A stretch of DNA of 64,000 nt, taken from Clostridiales bacterium (GTDB taxonomy: Bacteria; Bacillota; Clostridia; Oscillospirales; Oscillospiraceae). The DNA lies in the NCBI GenBank assembly GCA_004557075.1, contig SFEX01000008.1, positions 124,001-188,000 on the forward strand, given 5' to 3'. Under the pieces are notes generated by a model. The model searched no databases, was not told the DNA's origin, and saw only the letters and a list, made by a program, of their open reading frames with translations. This document shows positions 1 through 8,818 of this stretch, in pieces. Numbering within the stretch: position 1 is the first letter of the stretch; each line of letters begins with the position of its first letter. The translations under genes and the position numbers were made by a program.

Positions 1-324
1 ATCATCAAATGGCACCCATGCCCCGGCCACCCCAATTATGAGATCAACCGATTGGCCCAAATTCGTTCAGTGAAAACCGGGAAGCTGTTGAAGCCTTATG
101 ACGATGGTTCCGGTTATTTGCGGGTGAAATTGGATGGAGAAAATTGCCGGTTACATATTCTTGTGGCGATGGCCTTTATCCCAAACCCCGAAAACAAACC
201 CGTGGTGAACCACAAGCACGGCAAAAAGCATGATTGCAGAGCTTCCCAACTGGAATGGGCAACCATTTCAGAGAACACAAAACACGCTTGGGATCATGGA
301 TTGATCCAGCGGGGGAGGGGGTGA
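1..324 (+). CDS. HNH homing-type endonuclease with NUMOD4, 5' partial
   Basis: The frame is open from base 1, so the true start lies upstream of the window; the TTG at 52 falls inside the first domain. The N-terminal part reads like a NUMOD4 DNA-binding module (W, then PGHPNYEIN, then IRSVKTGKLLKP). It is followed by an HNH nuclease core with H-ILVAMAFIPNP, the VVNHKHG metal-site segment and the closing LEWATISENTKHA. Such enzymes nick or cut DNA and often behave as free-standing homing endonucleases in phage genomes. It sits 6 bp upstream of another nuclease gene. Confidence 0.85.
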   Translation: MIKWHPCPGHPNYEINRLAQIRSVKTGKLLKPYDDGSGYLRVKLDGENCRLHILVAMAFIPNPENKPVVNHKHGKKHDCRASQLEWATISENTKHAWDHGLIQRGRG

Positions 325-330
325 AAAAAC

Positions 331-747
331 ATGGCCGGTGAAAAGAACTTTGAAAACCGCCTGAAGGACTGGTTGGAATCTGAAGGCATTTACCCTTTGG
401 GGGAACCGGTTGACCGGATGAAGGCCCCGCCCTGTGGGTATTGGGAAAAACGGTGGGGCGGCGGAAGATATACAAAATCCGGTTTGCCTGATATGAAGAT
501 CACCATAAAAGGCATTTCCCTTGAAGTGGAACTGAAGGCTTCCAACGGAACCCCTTCAGAACTTCAAAAGCGAAACCTGAAACAGATCAACCAATCACAG
601 TGTTTCGGTTTCATCCTGTACCCGGAAGGTTTTGAAGCCTTCAAGAACATTGTGAAAGGGGTGAAAGAATGCGAGTTTCCCACAGCCGGGTTGAAGTCTT
701 TGATAGATGCCCATACAAATACCGCTTGCGATATGTGGAAGGGATAG
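331..747 (+). CDS. VRR-NUC domain nuclease
   Basis: A 138-residue protein. The central segment has the PD-(D/E)XK pattern of the VRR-NUC family: GLPDMK near residues 51-56, then LEVELKAS near 64-71, then a conserved Q in the helix that follows. Family members are small phage nucleases thought to process DNA junctions during replication or recombination. A strong purine-rich ribosome site (GGGGGTGA) precedes the ATG by about 7 bases. The 3' end overlaps the next gene by 79 bp, unusually long, so the last ~25 residues may not be conserved. Confidence 0.8.
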   Translation: MAGEKNFENRLKDWLESEGIYPLGEPVDRMKAPPCGYWEKRWGGGRYTKSGLPDMKITIKGISLEVELKASNGTPSELQKRNLKQINQSQCFGFILYPEGFEAFKNIVKGVKECEFPTAGLKSLIDAHTNTACDMWKG

Positions 748-2600
748 ACACAATCCCGAACACCGATCCTGACAACGCCTTGATCCTTGGAACGGCCCTT
801 CACACCGGCATTGAAGAAGGGGTTGAACAGGCCCTTGAATTCTACCAGAACAGCTTCCCGATCCTGACGGATGATCATGTAAATGAAATGATGAAGTTGG
901 AAGCCATGATTCCAAAAGCCAAGGCCCTGTTGCCACCGGGCGGCAAGTTTGAACTTCCCATTGGGAACGCTGATTTCATAGGGTTCATGGATTATCTGGT
1001 TCCCATGGGGTGGATGGATAAGAAATCCCCTTATAACAGTTGGGGTGAAGATGTTCAGGTTTTTGACCTGTACGATTTCAAGTATTCCAACAACACCAAA
1101 AGCTATGCCGTTTCCGGTCAGCTTCATGAATACAAGTATTGGTATGAATTGACCCACCCCGGCCACAGGATCAGGAATATGTATTTCCTGATGGTTCCCA
1201 AACCCAAGATCAGGCAGAAAAGCACAGAAACCCTTCTTCAATTCCGGGATCGGTTGCAGGACGCTTTGAAAGAAGCTGAACCAACACTGATGCCGATCCA
1301 GTTTGACCCCATGAAGGTTGTTGGCTTCATGACTAATGTGAAGCACATGGTTGAAGCCGCAGAATTTCCCAAGAACCCAAACCACTTTTGCGGGTGGTGT
1401 GAGTATGAAGAATACTGTATGAAAGGATGGGATTATATGTTACTTCCCAAAAATGAACGGCGTGATCTGAACGCCACCAAAAAGAAGGTTGTTTGGCTGT
1501 ATGGCGCACCCTTCAGCGGCAAGACCTTCTTTGCCAACCAATTCCCCGATCCGTTGATGTTGAACACGGATGGCAACATCAAGTTTGTGGATGCCCCGTA
1601 CATTTCCATCCGGGATGTGGTGACCGTGGAAGGCCGGTTGACCAAACGGAAGTTGGCCTATGAAGTATTCATGGAAGCCGTGGCCGAACTGGAAAAGAAG
1701 CAGAATGACTTCAAAACCATTGTGGTTGATCTGCTGGAAGATGTCTATGAATCCTGCCGGGTTTACATCTGTGACCGTCAGGGCTGGAAACATGAATCTG
1801 ATGATTCTTTCCGGGCTTGGGATATGGTCAGAAGCGAATTCCTGAACACCCTGAAGCGGCTGGTGAGCCTTGATTATGAAAATATCATCCTGATCAGCCA
1901 TGAGGACAGAAGCCGGGATTTGACCCGCAAGGGCGGCGATAAGGTAAGCTCTATCAAGCCGAACCTTCAGGATAAAGTGGCAAATAAGGTTGCCGGTATG
2001 GTTGATCTGGTTGCCCGTATCGTTGCGGACGATAATGAACGGGTGCTGTCTTTCAAGACCTCTGAAGTGATCTTCGGTGGTGGGCGGCTGACTGTTCACA
2101 ACAAGGAAATTCCGCTGGATTATGAAGCCTTCTGTGAAGTGTATGAGGAAGCCAACCAGAAGGCCGCAGGAGCCGTCAAGCGTGGCGGTGATGTAACTAC
2201 TACCCCCAATCCTGAAACCTCTGACAGCGGCGAACAGCGGCCCAGCAGACGGGCAAAAAAGGCCAAAGAGGAAGCCCCGGAACCCGCCAAAGATGATTAT
2301 GATGCTGAAGGTTCGGCGGCTGGTGACCCTACCACGGCCACTGATGGCACCACCGAAACCCCGCCTTGGGAGGGTGACGAGGACACCACCGATCTTCCGA
2401 AATGCCCGGACGCTGAACGGATTTTCGCACAGAACCGGGAAAACCCTGAAATCCCGCTTTGCCCCAACATTGATGCCGGTCACCGGTGCCATAAGGAAGG
2501 CGGCCCCGATGTTTGCCCCCTGTGGGATCGACCCAAGGAAGAAGCGCCCAAGATGGATGTGAACCCGCCCCGGCGCACCCGGAAGAAGCGTGATGCCTGA
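669..2600 (+). CDS. Fused RecB/Cas4-like nuclease and RecA-fold (Sak4-like) ATPase
   Basis: A 643-residue protein with two enzymatic halves. Residues 1-255 resemble RecB/Cas4-type PD-(D/E)XK nucleases: CPYKYRLRYV near 14, GTALHTGIEEG near 43, a D and a DFKY pair near 102-140, and a closing cysteine set FCGWCEYEEYC near 240-252, which with the N-terminal Cys could bind an Fe-S cluster. Residues 270-480 are a P-loop ATPase with GAPFSGKT (279-286) and a Walker B-like TIVVDLLED, resembling Sak4-type phage annealing ATPases. A Pro/Glu/Asp-rich linker and a cysteine-rich tail (about 575-630) end the protein. The fusion implies a recombination or end-processing role next to replication genes. Confidence 0.8.
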   Translation: MRVSHSRVEVFDRCPYKYRLRYVEGIDTIPNTDPDNALILGTALHTGIEEGVEQALEFYQNSFPILTDDHVNEMMKLEAMIPKAKALLPPGGKFELPIGNADFIGFMDYLVPMGWMDKKSPYNSWGEDVQVFDLYDFKYSNNTKSYAVSGQLHEYKYWYELTHPGHRIRNMYFLMVPKPKIRQKSTETLLQFRDRLQDALKEAEPTLMPIQFDPMKVVGFMTNVKHMVEAAEFPKNPNHFCGWCEYEEYCMKGWDYMLLPKNERRDLNATKKKVVWLYGAPFSGKTFFANQFPDPLMLNTDGNIKFVDAPYISIRDVVTVEGRLTKRKLAYEVFMEAVAELEKKQNDFKTIVVDLLEDVYESCRVYICDRQGWKHESDDSFRAWDMVRSEFLNTLKRLVSLDYENIILISHEDRSRDLTRKGGDKVSSIKPNLQDKVANKVAGMVDLVARIVADDNERVLSFKTSEVIFGGGRLTVHNKEIPLDYEAFCEVYEEANQKAAGAVKRGGDVTTTPNPETSDSGEQRPSRRAKKAKEEAPEPAKDDYDAEGSAAGDPTTATDGTTETPPWEGDEDTTDLPKCPDAERIFAQNRENPEIPLCPNIDAGHRCHKEGGPDVCPLWDRPKEEAPKMDVNPPRRTRKKRDA

Positions 2601-2935
2601 TGGCGGAAGTGCTGATGATTGCCGGGAAGCCTGAAACCATTTTCACAGCCCGTGATTTTGAATATCTGGTTGAAAAACACATGGGTTATGAAGCGGCAAA
2701 GTATTTCCGGGAATACGCAGAAAAAGCGGATGAAGAAGTAAGATCGGCCAAAGTCGGTGAAAATACAGACCTTGCTTCTTATGAAGCTGACCTTGAAAGC
2801 AATCACAGAGCCTTTCAGGATATTCAGACGGAAGCCGCCGTGATTATGGGTGTTCTTCAGGAAAAGCGGATCAACCGTGAGAAGATCGCCCATGCAGTAA
2901 GGGAAATTGGAAAGATAATTTCCAACCAAATATAA
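2600..2935 (+). CDS. Phage protein of unknown function, 111 aa
   Basis: The start codon overlaps the upstream stop (TGATG), suggesting translational coupling to the nuclease-ATPase. The product is mostly helical, charged and without membrane segments or recognisable catalytic motifs. Position between recombination and DUF669 genes suggests a role in DNA metabolism, but nothing in the sequence proves it. Confidence 0.75.
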   Translation: MAEVLMIAGKPETIFTARDFEYLVEKHMGYEAAKYFREYAEKADEEVRSAKVGENTDLASYEADLESNHRAFQDIQTEAAVIMGVLQEKRINREKIAHAVREIGKIISNQI

Positions 2936-2948
2936 GGAGGAACCCAAA

Positions 2949-3335
2949 ATGAAAAACGATTCCCTGAACCATTTCAAAGAGGAAATGAACAAGCGTGGCC
3001 TGTTCCGCAAGATTCAGGTGTGCGCCAACCTGATCCCCCCCCCGCCCGGTGCTGATGGTGAAGCCCTGATCGAACTTCATCGTTCCGCCGCCAAGATCGC
3101 CATTCGGAATTACGCTGAACATCATGAAGATTTCTGTGATGTGATGGCGGATGCGGCCCTTGATCATCTGCTGAACACCGTTCTTCCTGATGATCTGTTC
3201 ATTCCTAATGGTGGTTTTCCCCCTACGAAAGAAGAAGTTGACAACATGAACAGGGCCAAGGAAACGGCTGACAAAGCGGCCAAGGTGCTTGATACCCTGT
3301 TTGGTGGGTTGGCTGATCTTCTGAAAACCCTTTAA
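2949..3335 (+). CDS. Phage protein of unknown function, 128 aa
   Basis: A perfect AAGGAGG lies 8 bases before the ATG. The protein is soluble and helical, with a short proline run (PPPPG) near residue 31 and a conserved-looking EHHEDFCDVMADAALDHLL segment. I do not recognise a family. It belongs to the early operon between the recombination and ssDNA-binding-type genes. Confidence 0.75.
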   Translation: MKNDSLNHFKEEMNKRGLFRKIQVCANLIPPPPGADGEALIELHRSAAKIAIRNYAEHHEDFCDVMADAALDHLLNTVLPDDLFIPNGGFPPTKEEVDNMNRAKETADKAAKVLDTLFGGLADLLKTL

Positions 3336-3363
3336 TAAATACATTTTTTGGAGGTAAAAAACT

Positions 3364-3834
3364 ATGGCTATTGATTTTGACAAGATTGATCGTACCGTTG
3401 ATCTGAAGGGCCTTCAGGCTGATGTGGAGGATGCCAAGAAGAACGGCGGTGGTGACTTCCCCACCATTCCCGCTGGCAAGTATGAAGCCAAGGTGGAAAC
3501 CATGGAGATCAAAGGCACCAAGGCCGATCCCAACCGCCCCATGCTGGCTGTGTCCTTCAAGATTCTTTCCGGTGAGTACAAGAACCAGCGCCTGTTCATG
3601 AACCGTGTTCTGTACGGCACCAAGAACGATAAGAACATGATCGCTTCCGCTATGGGCTTCCTTGAAAAGCTGGATTCCGGTATTCCCGTCAGCTTCACCA
3701 GCTATAAGCAGTTTGCCCAGCTTGTCCTTGACATTGCGGAAGCCATTGATGGCAAGCTGGAATATGCCGTGGACTATGATGATTCCCGCTTCAATTCCAT
3801 CAGCATTGATGAAGTTTATGAAGTCGAGGATTGA
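3364..3834 (+). CDS. DUF669 family phage protein (likely ssDNA-associated)
   Basis: A 156-residue protein with the DUF669 layout: an N-terminal FDKIDRTVDLKGLQ segment, then IPAGKYEAKVETMEIK, then a compact beta domain carrying LAVSFKILSGEYKNQRLFMN. DUF669 proteins sit beside Sak4/RecT-type recombination proteins and polymerases in phage genomes and are usually taken as ssDNA-binding accessory proteins. That context is reproduced here. A GGAGG lies 10 bases before the ATG. Confidence 0.82.
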   Translation: MAIDFDKIDRTVDLKGLQADVEDAKKNGGGDFPTIPAGKYEAKVETMEIKGTKADPNRPMLAVSFKILSGEYKNQRLFMNRVLYGTKNDKNMIASAMGFLEKLDSGIPVSFTSYKQFAQLVLDIAEAIDGKLEYAVDYDDSRFNSISIDEVYEVED

Positions 3835-4001
3835 AAAACGGCGCAAAATTTTTTACAATAAAAGTGTCCTAAAGGACACTGCAATTCTTGAAAGTTTCTT
3901 TTCAAGGCCGGGGCTTTGCCCCGGTTGGCCCCATGGTGAAGCCTTCCCGTGGCGGGGCTGTTTCTACCGATTCACCAAAGAACATTCAGAAAGCGGGTGA
4001 A
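3835..4001 (+). promoter_or_regulatory. Leader with two hairpins before the DNA polymerase gene
   Basis: This 167-bp gap holds two compact inverted repeats: AGTGTCCT/AGGACACT with a 2-base loop (3863-3880) and CCGGGGC/GCCCCGG with a 3-base loop (about 3908-3924). Neither is followed by a clear T-run, so simple termination is not obvious. They may protect the transcript end, pause polymerase or bind a regulator. The frame of the polymerase is open from 3888 but lacks a good ribosome site there. Confidence 0.4.
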
Positions 4002-5876
4002 ATGATGATCTTCTATGACTTTGAGGTTTTCAAGTATGATTGGATGGTTGTTTTCATCGACCTGACCGAAAAGAAAGAAACCGTGATCATCAATGATCCT
4101 GATCAGTTGCGGCGCTTCTATGAGAAGCACAAGGGAACCATTTGGGCCGGGTACAACAGCCGAAATTATGACCAATACATTCTGAAAGGAATCCTGTGTG
4201 GGTTCAACCCCAAGGATGTGAATGATTGGATCATTCTTGAAGATAAACTCGGTTACAGGTTTTCAAGCCTGTTCAGGAATTTCCCGGTGATCAATTATGA
4301 TGTGATACCCAATCCACCTATCAGCTTGAAAACGCTGGAAGCATTCATGGGGCATTCCATCAAGGAAACCAGTGTTCCTTTTGATATTGACCGGCCATTG
4401 ACAGAAGCGGAGATTCAGGAAACGGTTAAATACTGCCGCCATGACGTGGAAGAAACCGTTGAAGTGTGGTTAAGGCGCAAAGAAGATGAATTTGATGCCC
4501 AAATGTCCCTTGTGAAAGCCTTCAGCCTTCCCATATCGGATATTGGGCGCACAAAGGCACAGCTTTCCGCCAAAATCCTTGGGGCTGTTCAGCGGGATCA
4601 TGATGATGAATTTGAACTTCAGCTTCCCGGAACCTTGCGGATTGAAAAATATACAGAGGTTTTGAACTGGTATAAAAATCCTCTGAACCGGGACTATTCC
4701 AAGGCCCTTGAAATTGAGGTTGCCGGGGTTCCCCATGTATTCGCTTGGGGAGGTTTGCACGGGGCAATTCCGCAATATTTCGGGGAAGGTTACTTCATCA
4801 ATGTGGATGTGGCTTCCTATTATCCATCCTTGATGCTGGTTTATAAATGGATTTCCCGGAATGTGGCTGATCCGTCCAAGTATGAAGAAATCTATCATAC
4901 CCGGTTGAAGCTGAAGGCTGAAAAGAACCCCATGCAACAGCCTTACAAAATCGTTCTGAATTCCACCTATGGAGCCATGAAGGATCGCCACAATGCCATG
5001 TATGACCCCCGGCAAGCAAACAATGTCTGTGTGGGCGGTCAACTTCTCTTGCTGGATTTGATTGAACGGTTGGAAGAACACTGTGACATTATCCAGAGCA
5101 ACACCGATGGTATCTTGATCAAACTGCGTCACTATGACGATTATGAATTGATTGATGATATTTGTTGGGAGTGGGAAGAAAGAACTGGTATGCGGCTGGA
5201 ATTCGATGAATTCAGGCGGGTGTATCAGAAGGATGTGAACAATTATCTGGTGGTTCCTGATGGGCCGTTGGTTGATGAAAAGGGAAAACCCCGGTGGAAA
5301 TGCAAGGGCGCTTATGTAAAAAAGCTGTCTGATCTGGATTATGATCTTCCCATTGTCAACCGGGCCATTGTGAACTTCTTCCTTTACGATATTCCACCGG
5401 AAAAAACCATCATGGAATGTTCTGATTTGCGGGACTTCCAAAAGGTTGTGAAGGTTTCCAGCAAATACAAATACGCCATTTATTCCCCAATCATCACCCT
5501 TGAAAAGATCAGGGATGATAAGGGCCGGTCAAAAACTGTGAAGCGGTTCAGCGGGGGTGAGGTTCAGACGGATAAAACATTCCGGGTGTTTGCTTCCAAA
5601 GACCACAGCAAAGGCGGATTATTCAAGGTTTCCGGCAAGATCATCAAAGGCCGGGAAAAGAACCCTGAACAGTTTGCCAACACCCCGGATCCCTGTTTCA
5701 TCATCAATGACGATGTATGCGGTATGCCGATCCCGGATGAACTGGATAAAGGCTATTACATCAAAATGGCTTGGGATCGCCTGAATGACTTTGGAATTAA
5801 ACAGGTTGGGGGGGGGGATTTGACCAATGCAACTATTCCGGGGCTATGTGCCGACAAAGGACAAGCAATGCCTTGA
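4002..5876 (+). CDS. Family B DNA polymerase
   Basis: About 624 residues, starting at the ATG after AAAGCGGGTGA. An N-terminal 3'-5' exonuclease domain shows FYDFEVF (Exo I), GYNSRNYDQYIL (Exo II) and YCRHDVEET (Exo III). The polymerase palm has motif A DVASYYPSLM near 268, motif B KIVLNSTYGAM near 317 and motif C as SNTDGI near 365, where Asn replaces the usual first Asp, leaving one catalytic Asp. The region between motifs A and B is short, as in compact phage enzymes. It should replicate phage DNA together with the downstream primase-helicase, whose start it overlaps by 50 bp. Confidence 0.88.
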   Translation: MMIFYDFEVFKYDWMVVFIDLTEKKETVIINDPDQLRRFYEKHKGTIWAGYNSRNYDQYILKGILCGFNPKDVNDWIILEDKLGYRFSSLFRNFPVINYDVIPNPPISLKTLEAFMGHSIKETSVPFDIDRPLTEAEIQETVKYCRHDVEETVEVWLRRKEDEFDAQMSLVKAFSLPISDIGRTKAQLSAKILGAVQRDHDDEFELQLPGTLRIEKYTEVLNWYKNPLNRDYSKALEIEVAGVPHVFAWGGLHGAIPQYFGEGYFINVDVASYYPSLMLVYKWISRNVADPSKYEEIYHTRLKLKAEKNPMQQPYKIVLNSTYGAMKDRHNAMYDPRQANNVCVGGQLLLLDLIERLEEHCDIIQSNTDGILIKLRHYDDYELIDDICWEWEERTGMRLEFDEFRRVYQKDVNNYLVVPDGPLVDEKGKPRWKCKGAYVKKLSDLDYDLPIVNRAIVNFFLYDIPPEKTIMECSDLRDFQKVVKVSSKYKYAIYSPIITLEKIRDDKGRSKTVKRFSGGEVQTDKTFRVFASKDHSKGGLFKVSGKIIKGREKNPEQFANTPDPCFIINDDVCGMPIPDELDKGYYIKMAWDRLNDFGIKQVGGGDLTNATIPGLCADKGQAMP

Positions 5877-7725
5877 AAAATTCAAGGGGCGGAAAAGGCT
5901 GAACACCCTTGAAGATGTTCAAGACCTTGATGAATATGCGGCCATTCTTGGAGAAGAAACGATCCTGATTGATGTTGATGATGGTGAAACTTCTGATCTT
6001 CTGTTCAAGATCGTTCAGGATTTGGCCTTGAAGTGCCGGGTGTATGCCACCACAAGGGGCAAACACTTTTATTTCAAAAACCCTGAAGGGTATGTTGAAA
6101 AAAGCTGGACAAAACAAACCTTGGCCCTTGGCATTGAAACAGATGCCAAGGTGGGGCGCAATAACAGCTATGCCATTATGCGCTTCAAGGGTGTGGATCG
6201 CCCCATGCTTCAGGATTGCCCAGAAGATGAAATTCAGGAACTTCCCAAATGGTTGACCCCTGTGAAAACCAATATGAAGTTTCTGGATATGGAAGCCGGG
6301 GATGGACGGAACCAAAGCCTGTTCAACTACATTCTGACCCTTCAGAGCGAGGATTTCACAAAGGAAGAAGCCCGTGAAACCATCCGCCTGATCAACCGGT
6401 ATGTTCTTTCTGATCCGCTGTCTGAACGGGAATTGGAAACCATTCTTCGGGATGATGCGTTCAAGAAGCCGGTGTTTTTCAAGGGTTCCACTTTCCTGTT
6501 TGATAAGTTTGCAACCTACCTGAAGAACAATAACCATATTGTGAAGATCAATGGTCAACTTCACATTTACAAGGATGGGATTTATGTTCCCGGCCATGCG
6601 GAAATTGAATCCCAAATGATCAAGCACATTCCCCATCTGAAGCGGGCCAACCGTTCTGAAGTGCTTGCCTATCTTGAAATCATGATTGATGGGGAAGCCA
6701 AGGCCACCAACCCCAATGTGATTGCCTTCACCAATGGCCTTTACAACATCAAGGATGGTTCATTCAGGGACTTCACCCCGGATGTGGTGATCACAAATAA
6801 AATCCCGTGGCCCTACAATCCCGCCGCCTATTCGGAATTGCTGGATCACACCCTTGACCGGCTGGCCTGTAACGATCCTGAAGTCAGGGCCTTGCTGGAA
6901 GAAATGGTGGGCTATTGCCTGTACCGGCGCAATGAACTTGGAAAAGCCTTCATCCTGATTGGTGACAAGAGCAACGGCAAATCCACCTTTCTTCATGTGG
7001 TGAAGAATATGCTTGGGGATTCCAACATTGCTTCCCTTGACCTGAAGGAACTTGGGGACAGGTTCAAAACCGCTGAACTGTTCGGAAAGCTGGCGAACAT
7101 CGGTGATGATATTGGTGATGAATTCATTGCCAATGCTTCTGTGTTCAAGAAGCTGGTAACCGGTGATCGGGTGAATGTGGAACGGAAAGGCCAAGACCCG
7201 TTTGAATTCAACAACTATGCAAAATTCCTGTTCAGCGCCAATAACATCCCCCGCATGAAGGATAAAACCGGAGCCGTTCAGCGGCGTTTGGTGATTGTCC
7301 CCTTCGATGCAAAGTTTACCCCGAATGATCCCGATTTCCGCCCGTTCATCAAAGATGAACTTTGTGAACAGGATTCCATGGAATATCTGATTGTTTTGGG
7401 CCTGAAGGCTTTGAAATCTGTTTTGGGTAAAGCCCAATTCACCACTTCCAAGCGGGTTCAGGGGCAGTTGGATGAATATGAACAGAACAACAACCCCATC
7501 ATTGGTTTCATTCAGGAAGTGGGCCTTGACGGGATTGTAAATGAAGCCACCAACACCGTTTACCGGCGCTATAAGGAATACTGTATTGCAAATAACTTCC
7601 AAGCCCTATCCGCCATTGAATTTTCAAGGCAGATTTGCAAGCGGTGTGGGTTTGTCACCGATGCAAAGTACATCAAGGGGAAGAAAACCCGTGTGTTCGT
7701 GGAAGGGACAGGTGGTGAAGAATGA
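5827..7725 (+). CDS. D5-type primase-helicase (SF3)
   Basis: A 632-residue protein. The N-terminal ~200 residues (LIDVDDGE, TTRGKHFYFKNPEG) look like an archaeo-eukaryotic primase (PrimPol) core. The C-terminal half is a D5_N plus SF3 helicase with Walker A GDKSNGKST near 379, a LANIGDDIGDE Walker B/sensor region and KFLFSANNIPRMKDKTGAVQRR. Such fused enzymes prime and unwind DNA at phage origins. The gene begins inside the polymerase gene, downstream of a 10-G run (5808-5817) that also serves as its ribosome site. Confidence 0.9.
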   Translation: MQLFRGYVPTKDKQCLEKFKGRKRLNTLEDVQDLDEYAAILGEETILIDVDDGETSDLLFKIVQDLALKCRVYATTRGKHFYFKNPEGYVEKSWTKQTLALGIETDAKVGRNNSYAIMRFKGVDRPMLQDCPEDEIQELPKWLTPVKTNMKFLDMEAGDGRNQSLFNYILTLQSEDFTKEEARETIRLINRYVLSDPLSERELETILRDDAFKKPVFFKGSTFLFDKFATYLKNNNHIVKINGQLHIYKDGIYVPGHAEIESQMIKHIPHLKRANRSEVLAYLEIMIDGEAKATNPNVIAFTNGLYNIKDGSFRDFTPDVVITNKIPWPYNPAAYSELLDHTLDRLACNDPEVRALLEEMVGYCLYRRNELGKAFILIGDKSNGKSTFLHVVKNMLGDSNIASLDLKELGDRFKTAELFGKLANIGDDIGDEFIANASVFKKLVTGDRVNVERKGQDPFEFNNYAKFLFSANNIPRMKDKTGAVQRRLVIVPFDAKFTPNDPDFRPFIKDELCEQDSMEYLIVLGLKALKSVLGKAQFTTSKRVQGQLDEYEQNNNPIIGFIQEVGLDGIVNEATNTVYRRYKEYCIANNFQALSAIEFSRQICKRCGFVTDAKYIKGKKTRVFVEGTGGEE

Positions 7726-7943
7726 GAAATCAGAACAGCATATTCACCACCTTGGGCGCTTCCAACCACGCCTTGGAAGAACGGGAACAGAATGATTATT
7801 ATGCAACCGATCCAAAGGCCGTGGAACTGTTGCTGGAACTGGAACAGTTTGCCCCGGTGATATGGGAACCGGCCTGTGGGGAAGGCCACATTTCCAAGGT
7901 GCTTCAGGCCCACGGCTATAAGGCTTCACCGGTGATCCGGTGA
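7722..7943 (+). pseudogene. Truncated DNA adenine-type methyltransferase
   Basis: Only 73 residues, starting in the TGAG overlap with the primase. They carry the N-terminal region of phage N6-adenine methyltransferases: NDYYATDPKAVELLL, then the SAM-binding motif I WEPACGEGHISKVL. The expected NPPY/DPPY catalytic motif and the rest of the SAM domain are missing, because the frame stops right after the position of motif I. No in-phase remainder is visible before the next gene at 7976. It is probably non-functional as a methyltransferase; expression as a short SAM-binding peptide cannot be excluded. Confidence 0.75.
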
Positions 7944-7975
7944 TCAAATGGTTTAACTGAAAGGATTGGTGAAAA

Positions 7976-8515
7976 ATGGATAATAGTAAACGCCTTGAAA
8001 CTTTTCTGAACGCAATGAAACCGGCCATTGATGCTGGCCGTATTCCCAACAGCGCTGTTGGGGAATTGGTAAAATGGGGCTTCTTCAAGGCCCCGGCTTC
8101 CATTCATCATCATGGAGCCTACCCCGGCGCTTTGTTTGATCATTCCCTTGAAGTCATGAACGCCCTTCTGTTTATGACGGAACGGCTTGAACTGAAGTGG
8201 GAAAAACCGGAAAGCCCCTATATTGTGGGTATGTTCCATGATCTTTGCAAAGTGGACAACTACCACCAAACCGGTGATGAAGCATGGGAATACAATAACG
8301 CCACACTTCTTCCCGGCCACGGCGAAAAATCCGTGATTCTGTGTCAAAAGCTGTTCCCGCTGACGGATGAAGAACTTCATTGTATCAGATGGCACATGGG
8401 CGCTTTTGATGTGAAGGACAACTGGAACAGTTACGGAAGATCCGTTACTACTTTCCCCAATGTGCTTTATACCCACACGGCGGATATGATTGCCGCCCGG
8501 ATTAAGGGGGTGTAA
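7976..8515 (+). CDS. HD-domain phosphohydrolase
   Basis: A 179-residue protein with the metal ligands of the HD superfamily: H in the GALFDHSLEVM helix, the MFHDLCKVD doublet near 85, HGEKS, IRWHMGAF and a late HTADMIAAR Asp. HD enzymes of this size in phages typically hydrolyse nucleotides or nucleotide derivatives. The next two genes (DUF1599 and ThyX) also act on nucleotides, so a nucleotide-pool role is the best inference; the substrate is unknown. Confidence 0.82.
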   Translation: MDNSKRLETFLNAMKPAIDAGRIPNSAVGELVKWGFFKAPASIHHHGAYPGALFDHSLEVMNALLFMTERLELKWEKPESPYIVGMFHDLCKVDNYHQTGDEAWEYNNATLLPGHGEKSVILCQKLFPLTDEELHCIRWHMGAFDVKDNWNSYGRSVTTFPNVLYTHTADMIAARIKGV

Positions 8516-8518
8516 GTC

Positions 8519-8818
8519 ATGGATGCCTATGAAGCTTCCAAGATCCAGAAGCACAAAATTCTTTGTGAAGAAATCAATGATCTGTACGCCAAGAAAAATC
8601 ATGATTACGGTGATAGTTTCCATAAATCGTTCCTTGAAGAAGGTATGGCTATGGTTCGGATTCGCCTTGGCGATAAGTTCAACAGGTTCAAAACCCTTTC
8701 CCGCAATGCTGATCAGAAGGTGATGGATGAATCCATTAGAGATACCCTGATTGATCTTGCCAATTATGCAATGATGGCCGTGTTGGAAATTGATGCTATG
8801 GAGGTTGAAGAAAAATGA
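8519..8818 (+). CDS. DUF1599 family nucleotide-metabolism protein
   Basis: A 99-residue helical protein with the DUF1599 signature KNHDYGDSFHKSF, then MVRIRLGDKFNRFKTL, then DESIRDTLIDLANYAMM. The family is related to all-alpha MazG/dUTPase-type folds and commonly accompanies thymidylate synthase in phages. It overlaps thyX by four bases (ATGA), so the two are probably coupled. Confidence 0.82.
   Translation: MDAYEASKIQKHKILCEEINDLYAKKNHDYGDSFHKSFLEEGMAMVRIRLGDKFNRFKTLSRNADQKVMDESIRDTLIDLANYAMMAVLEIDAMEVEEK

Noticed and set aside
3888..4001. N-terminal 38-residue extension of the DNA polymerase
   Set aside because: The frame crosses a hairpin-rich leader and lacks a ribosome site, whereas ATG 4002 has a good one and begins directly with the exonuclease motif.
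5808..5876. Frameshift fusion of the DNA polymerase and primase at the G-run
   Set aside because: Shifting into the primase frame at the G-run meets TGA at 5821-5823, before the primase ATG, so no fusion protein can form.
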